Below are positions 32,419 to 34,383 of a DNA stretch of 34,383 nt, piece by piece (the stretch's first letter is position 1; the number at the start of each line of letters is the position of its first letter). The notes under the pieces are model-generated. The model made no database searches. It saw nothing but the letters and a program-made list of their open reading frames with translations, and was not told the DNA's origin. Source of the DNA: Rhodospirillum sp. UBA1311 (lineage in GTDB: Bacteria; Pseudomonadota; Alphaproteobacteria; Rhodospirillales; Rhodospirillaceae); assembly GCA_002307145.1 (NCBI GenBank), contig DBTR01000065.1, positions 1,831 through 36,213 of the forward strand. The letters run 5' to 3'. The position numbers were made by a program, and so were the translations under genes.

Positions 32419-33267
32419 TTACGCCGCGACGTTGCGCGCGATGCAGGCCATGAGTTCGGCGGACGTTACCGGCTTTTGCAGCCACTCGGAAATCGCCAGG
32501 CCTTCGCGTGCGGCTTCCAGGCTTTCGTCGACGTAGCCGGTGAGCATCACCACCGGCACCGTCACGCCCTTGGCGCGCGCCTGGTGGACGAAGTCGAGCC
32601 CATCGCCGCCGCCTTCCATCCGCCAATCGGCGAGGATCAGGTCGTAGTGCTGGTCCTGCGCCAGGCGCAGGCCCTCCTCGGTGTTTTCCGCGACCGCGAT
32701 TTCCTTGATTCCAATGACCTGGAGAATCGCTTTCAAGACATGGGCGAACGGACGGCTGTCCTCGATCGCGAGAACGGAGATATTCCCCCACGCGACCAGT
32801 TCGAGATTGTTGCCGTCGTTCATCAAGGTGGCGAAATCCACGCCCTCCGCCGCAGTCACGGCTTCGAGATTGGCGAGCAGATAGGGCTTGATCGCCATGT
32901 CATGGAGGAGGATGTGGTCCATCAGCCAGTCGCTGAGGAAATCCAGGAGGTCGCCGATGTCGATCCCGCCGGGATCGCGGCGATAGGCCTCGAACAACCG
33001 CCGCGCCTCGATCGAGAGGCGGGCATGCTGTTCGCGGTGTTCGTCGATATCGGGATACCCGGCGGACTCCTGCGCCCGCTCCTCGCGGGCGAAGTGGTAG
33101 CGGGTGTAATCAACCAGGGCCGACAGGATCCCGCCCAGGTCGGTGAGATCGCCACTGGCGCGCGAGGCGTCGTGCATCCGATTCAACAGGCCGACCAGAA
33201 CCTTGTGATCGGCATCAATAAACGGCACGCCCAGCTCAAACCGGCTGGACCACTGAACGTAGGCCAT
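32419..33267 (-). CDS. Bacteriohemerythrin-receiver domain fusion
   Basis: This 282-residue cytoplasmic protein joins an N-terminal hemerythrin domain (about 1-130) to a response-regulator receiver (about 160-282). All seven expected iron ligands are present: H21, H58, E62, H77, H81, H118 and D123. The receiver has the acidic pair E168/D169, the phosphoacceptor D213 in LILADWRM, T242 in MLTGY and K264 in LQKP. It has no DNA-binding or enzymatic output domain, and no membrane segment. A diiron oxygen- or redox-sensing input that affects, or is affected by, a phosphorelay is plausible. No histidine kinase is near. ATG at 33267 has AAGGGGG upstream. It follows valS on the same strand after 57 bases. 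Confidence 0.9.
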   Translation of the reverse strand: MAYVQWSSRFELGVPFIDADHKVLVGLLNRMHDASRASGDLTDLGGILSALVDYTRYHFAREERAQESAGYPDIDEHREQHARLSIEARRLFEAYRRDPGGIDIGDLLDFLSDWLMDHILLHDMAIKPYLLANLEAVTAAEGVDFATLMNDGNNLELVAWGNISVLAIEDSRPFAHVLKAILQVIGIKEIAVAENTEEGLRLAQDQHYDLILADWRMEGGGDGLDFVHQARAKGVTVPVVMLTGYVDESLEAAREGLAISEWLQKPVTSAELMACIARNVAA

Positions 33268-33277
33268 GGTGTCCCCC

Positions 33278-33296
33278 TTGCCGGATCAACCGGCAA
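33278..33296 (-). promoter_or_regulatory. Hairpin immediately before the hemerythrin-receiver ribosome binding site
   Basis: TTGCCGG (33278-33284) pairs perfectly with CCGGCAA (33290-33296) around ATCAA. On the minus strand the run of G that forms the ribosome binding site starts right after the stem. No T tract follows, so a terminator of valS is unlikely; an effect on translation start is possible. The rest of the 57-base gap to valS is AT-rich but holds no clear promoter. Confidence 0.35.
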
Positions 33297-33324
33297 CCTA
33301 GGAAACAACAATTTTCCGCAATCT

Positions 33325-34383
33325 TCAAAACGTTTCTATACGACGCAACGCCTCGCGAACCTTTTCCTGCTGGACCAGCGCTTCGGCGCGCTTCTCGCGT
33401 TGCTCCGCAACGATTTCCTCGGGGGCCGAGGCAACGAACTTTTCATTGCCGAGCTTCTTGTCGAAGCGGTCGACTTCGCTGTTCCAGCGCTTCAGTTCCT
33501 TTTCGAGTCGCGCCTTCTCCTGGCCGACATCGATCACGCCAGCGAGGGGAATGGCGAAACTCGCCGCGCCGTGGGCGATCTGAATCGCGCCCTTGACCGC
33601 TTCGCCCGCCGGAACGTTGCCGATCGTCTCGATCCGCGCGAGGCGTTCGATCACCGGCGCATAGGTATCGAGGCGGCGGCGGGACTCGGCATCCGCCTCC
33701 TGCACCAGCAGGTTGGTCTTGGCACCCGGCGGCACGTTGACCTCGGAGCGCGCCGAACGGATCGCGGAAATCAGCGCCACCACCCAATCGACGTCGGCGG
33801 TCGCGACCGCGTCGACGGCGGCGGGCTGGGGCCAAGCCTCGACGATCAACTGGCCGCGCGGCGCGGGCGCGGTCTTTTCCCAAAGCTCTTCGGTGATGTA
33901 GGGCATGAACGGATGCAGGAGCTTCAGGATCTCGTCCAGCACCCAGGCGGCGGTGGCGCGGGTTTCGGCCTGCACCGTCGCGTCGTCGCCCATCAGCAAC
34001 GGCTTGGCGATTTCGAGATACCAGTCGCAGAAGGTTCCCCAGACGAACTGGTAGACCGCACCCGCCGCTTCGTTGAACTTGAACGCTTCGAGAGCGGCGG
34101 TGACCTCGGCAGTCGCCTCGGCGACCTTGCCGACGACCCAGCGGTTGACCGCGTGGCCGTTGCGCGCCGGATCGAAGCCCGGCACCAGGCGGCACTCGTT
34201 CATTTCGCAGAAGCGCGCGGCGTTCCAGAGCTTGGTGGCGAAGTTGCGGTAGCCCTGCACCCGGCTCTCGGCCATCTTGATGTCGCGGCCCTGCGCCGCC
34301 ATCGCCGCGAGGGTGAAGCGCAGGGCGTCCGCGCCGTAGGTGTCGATCAGGCCGAGCGGGTCGATGACGTTGCCCTTGGACTT
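33325..34383 (-). CDS. valS: Valyl-tRNA synthetase, C-terminal part (5' end outside window)
   Basis: The frame is open from the right edge to the stop at 33325 and gives the last 352 residues of ValS, which charges tRNA-Val. It begins within the KMSKS loop (KSKGNVIDPLGLIDTYGADALRF), directly followed by the anticodon-binding domain (KLWNAARFCEMN, FCDWYLEIAKPLL, LLHPFMPYITEELWE). The final 60 residues (KARLEKELKRWNSEVDRFDKKLGNEKFV and beyond) are the C-terminal coiled-coil arm that contacts tRNA, as in bacterial ValS. The catalytic core and HIGH motif lie beyond the window. The hemerythrin-receiver gene follows it on the same strand. Confidence 0.96.
   Translation of the reverse strand, partial: KSKGNVIDPLGLIDTYGADALRFTLAAMAAQGRDIKMAESRVQGYRNFATKLWNAARFCEMNECRLVPGFDPARNGHAVNRWVVGKVAEATAEVTAALEAFKFNEAAGAVYQFVWGTFCDWYLEIAKPLLMGDDATVQAETRATAAWVLDEILKLLHPFMPYITEELWEKTAPAPRGQLIVEAWPQPAAVDAVATADVDWVVALISAIRSARSEVNVPPGAKTNLLVQEADAESRRRLDTYAPVIERLARIETIGNVPAGEAVKGAIQIAHGAASFAIPLAGVIDVGQEKARLEKELKRWNSEVDRFDKKLGNEKFVASAPEEIVAEQREKRAEALVQQEKVREALRRIETF

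Overview
The window is about 34 kb of GC-rich, densely packed bacterial chromosome, almost certainly from an alphaproteobacterium and probably Rhodospirillales-like. That rests on three things: the gene order dgt-argS-SPOR-nagZ-scpA-scpB ... tatA-tatB-tatC-serS-surE-pcm-nlpD ... DUF815 ATPase ... yajC-secD-secF ... squalene/phytoene-synthase-like gene ... trmFO, which I recall as an alphaproteobacterial chromosomal core; the DUF4170 and NDUFAF6-like proteins; and the hopanoid-type squalene genes. The order of genus or species cannot be fixed from sequence reading alone. No tRNA, rRNA, CRISPR array, transposase, integrase or prophage gene was seen. No gene-free stretch exceeds about 210 bases.

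Layout, left to right. 1-267 is the end of uvrA. 251-4009 (minus strand) holds an envelope thiol-redox pair (ScsB/DsbD-type reductase plus an exported peroxiredoxin-like protein) preceded by a membrane-anchored, cysteine-less rhodanese and a protein made of two DUF4170 repeats. 4122-5504 is trmFO. 5488-7308 is a large MscS channel and 7387-8169 an NDUFAF6-like protein (both minus). 8264-11252 (plus) is a squalene-making unit: a single-chain fusion of HpnC and HpnD, then HpnE. 11378-11980 is an Fe/Mn superoxide dismutase. 12038-15079 (minus) is secF-secD-yajC with a good promoter. 15285-16151 is a DUF815 AAA ATPase. 16152-21498 (minus) is nlpD-pcm-surE-serS-tatC-tatB-tatA. 21710-25017 (plus) is an EmrA/EmrB efflux pump with its own TetR regulator and a clear palindromic operator; it sits between tatA and scpB, where the core order would otherwise be continuous. 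A 186-bp imperfect palindrome separates it from scpB. 25212-31522 (minus) is scpB-scpA-nagZ-SPOR-argS-dgt, tightly coupled. 31621-32415 is xth, 32419-33267 a hemerythrin-receiver fusion, and 33325-34383 the 3' part of valS.

How they work together: most genes are housekeeping (translation: serS, argS, valS, trmFO; protein export: Sec accessory and Tat; chromosome condensation: ScpAB; cell wall: NagZ, SPOR, NlpD; repair: UvrA, Xth, Pcm, SurE, Dgt). On this core sit accessory modules for stress and envelope: squalene supply for hopanoids, superoxide removal, periplasmic thiol repair, drug efflux, and an oxygen/redox-sensing or oxygen-binding response protein.

The most notable observations are the HpnC-HpnD fusion, with two intact catalytic motif sets in one 575-residue chain, next to a third, catalytically stripped member of the same fold; the hemerythrin-receiver protein with complete ligand and phosphorylation sites; the efflux cassette with its operator placed inside a conserved gene block; and the long inverted repeat. 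I did not find a wholly new multi-gene system that I can defend.
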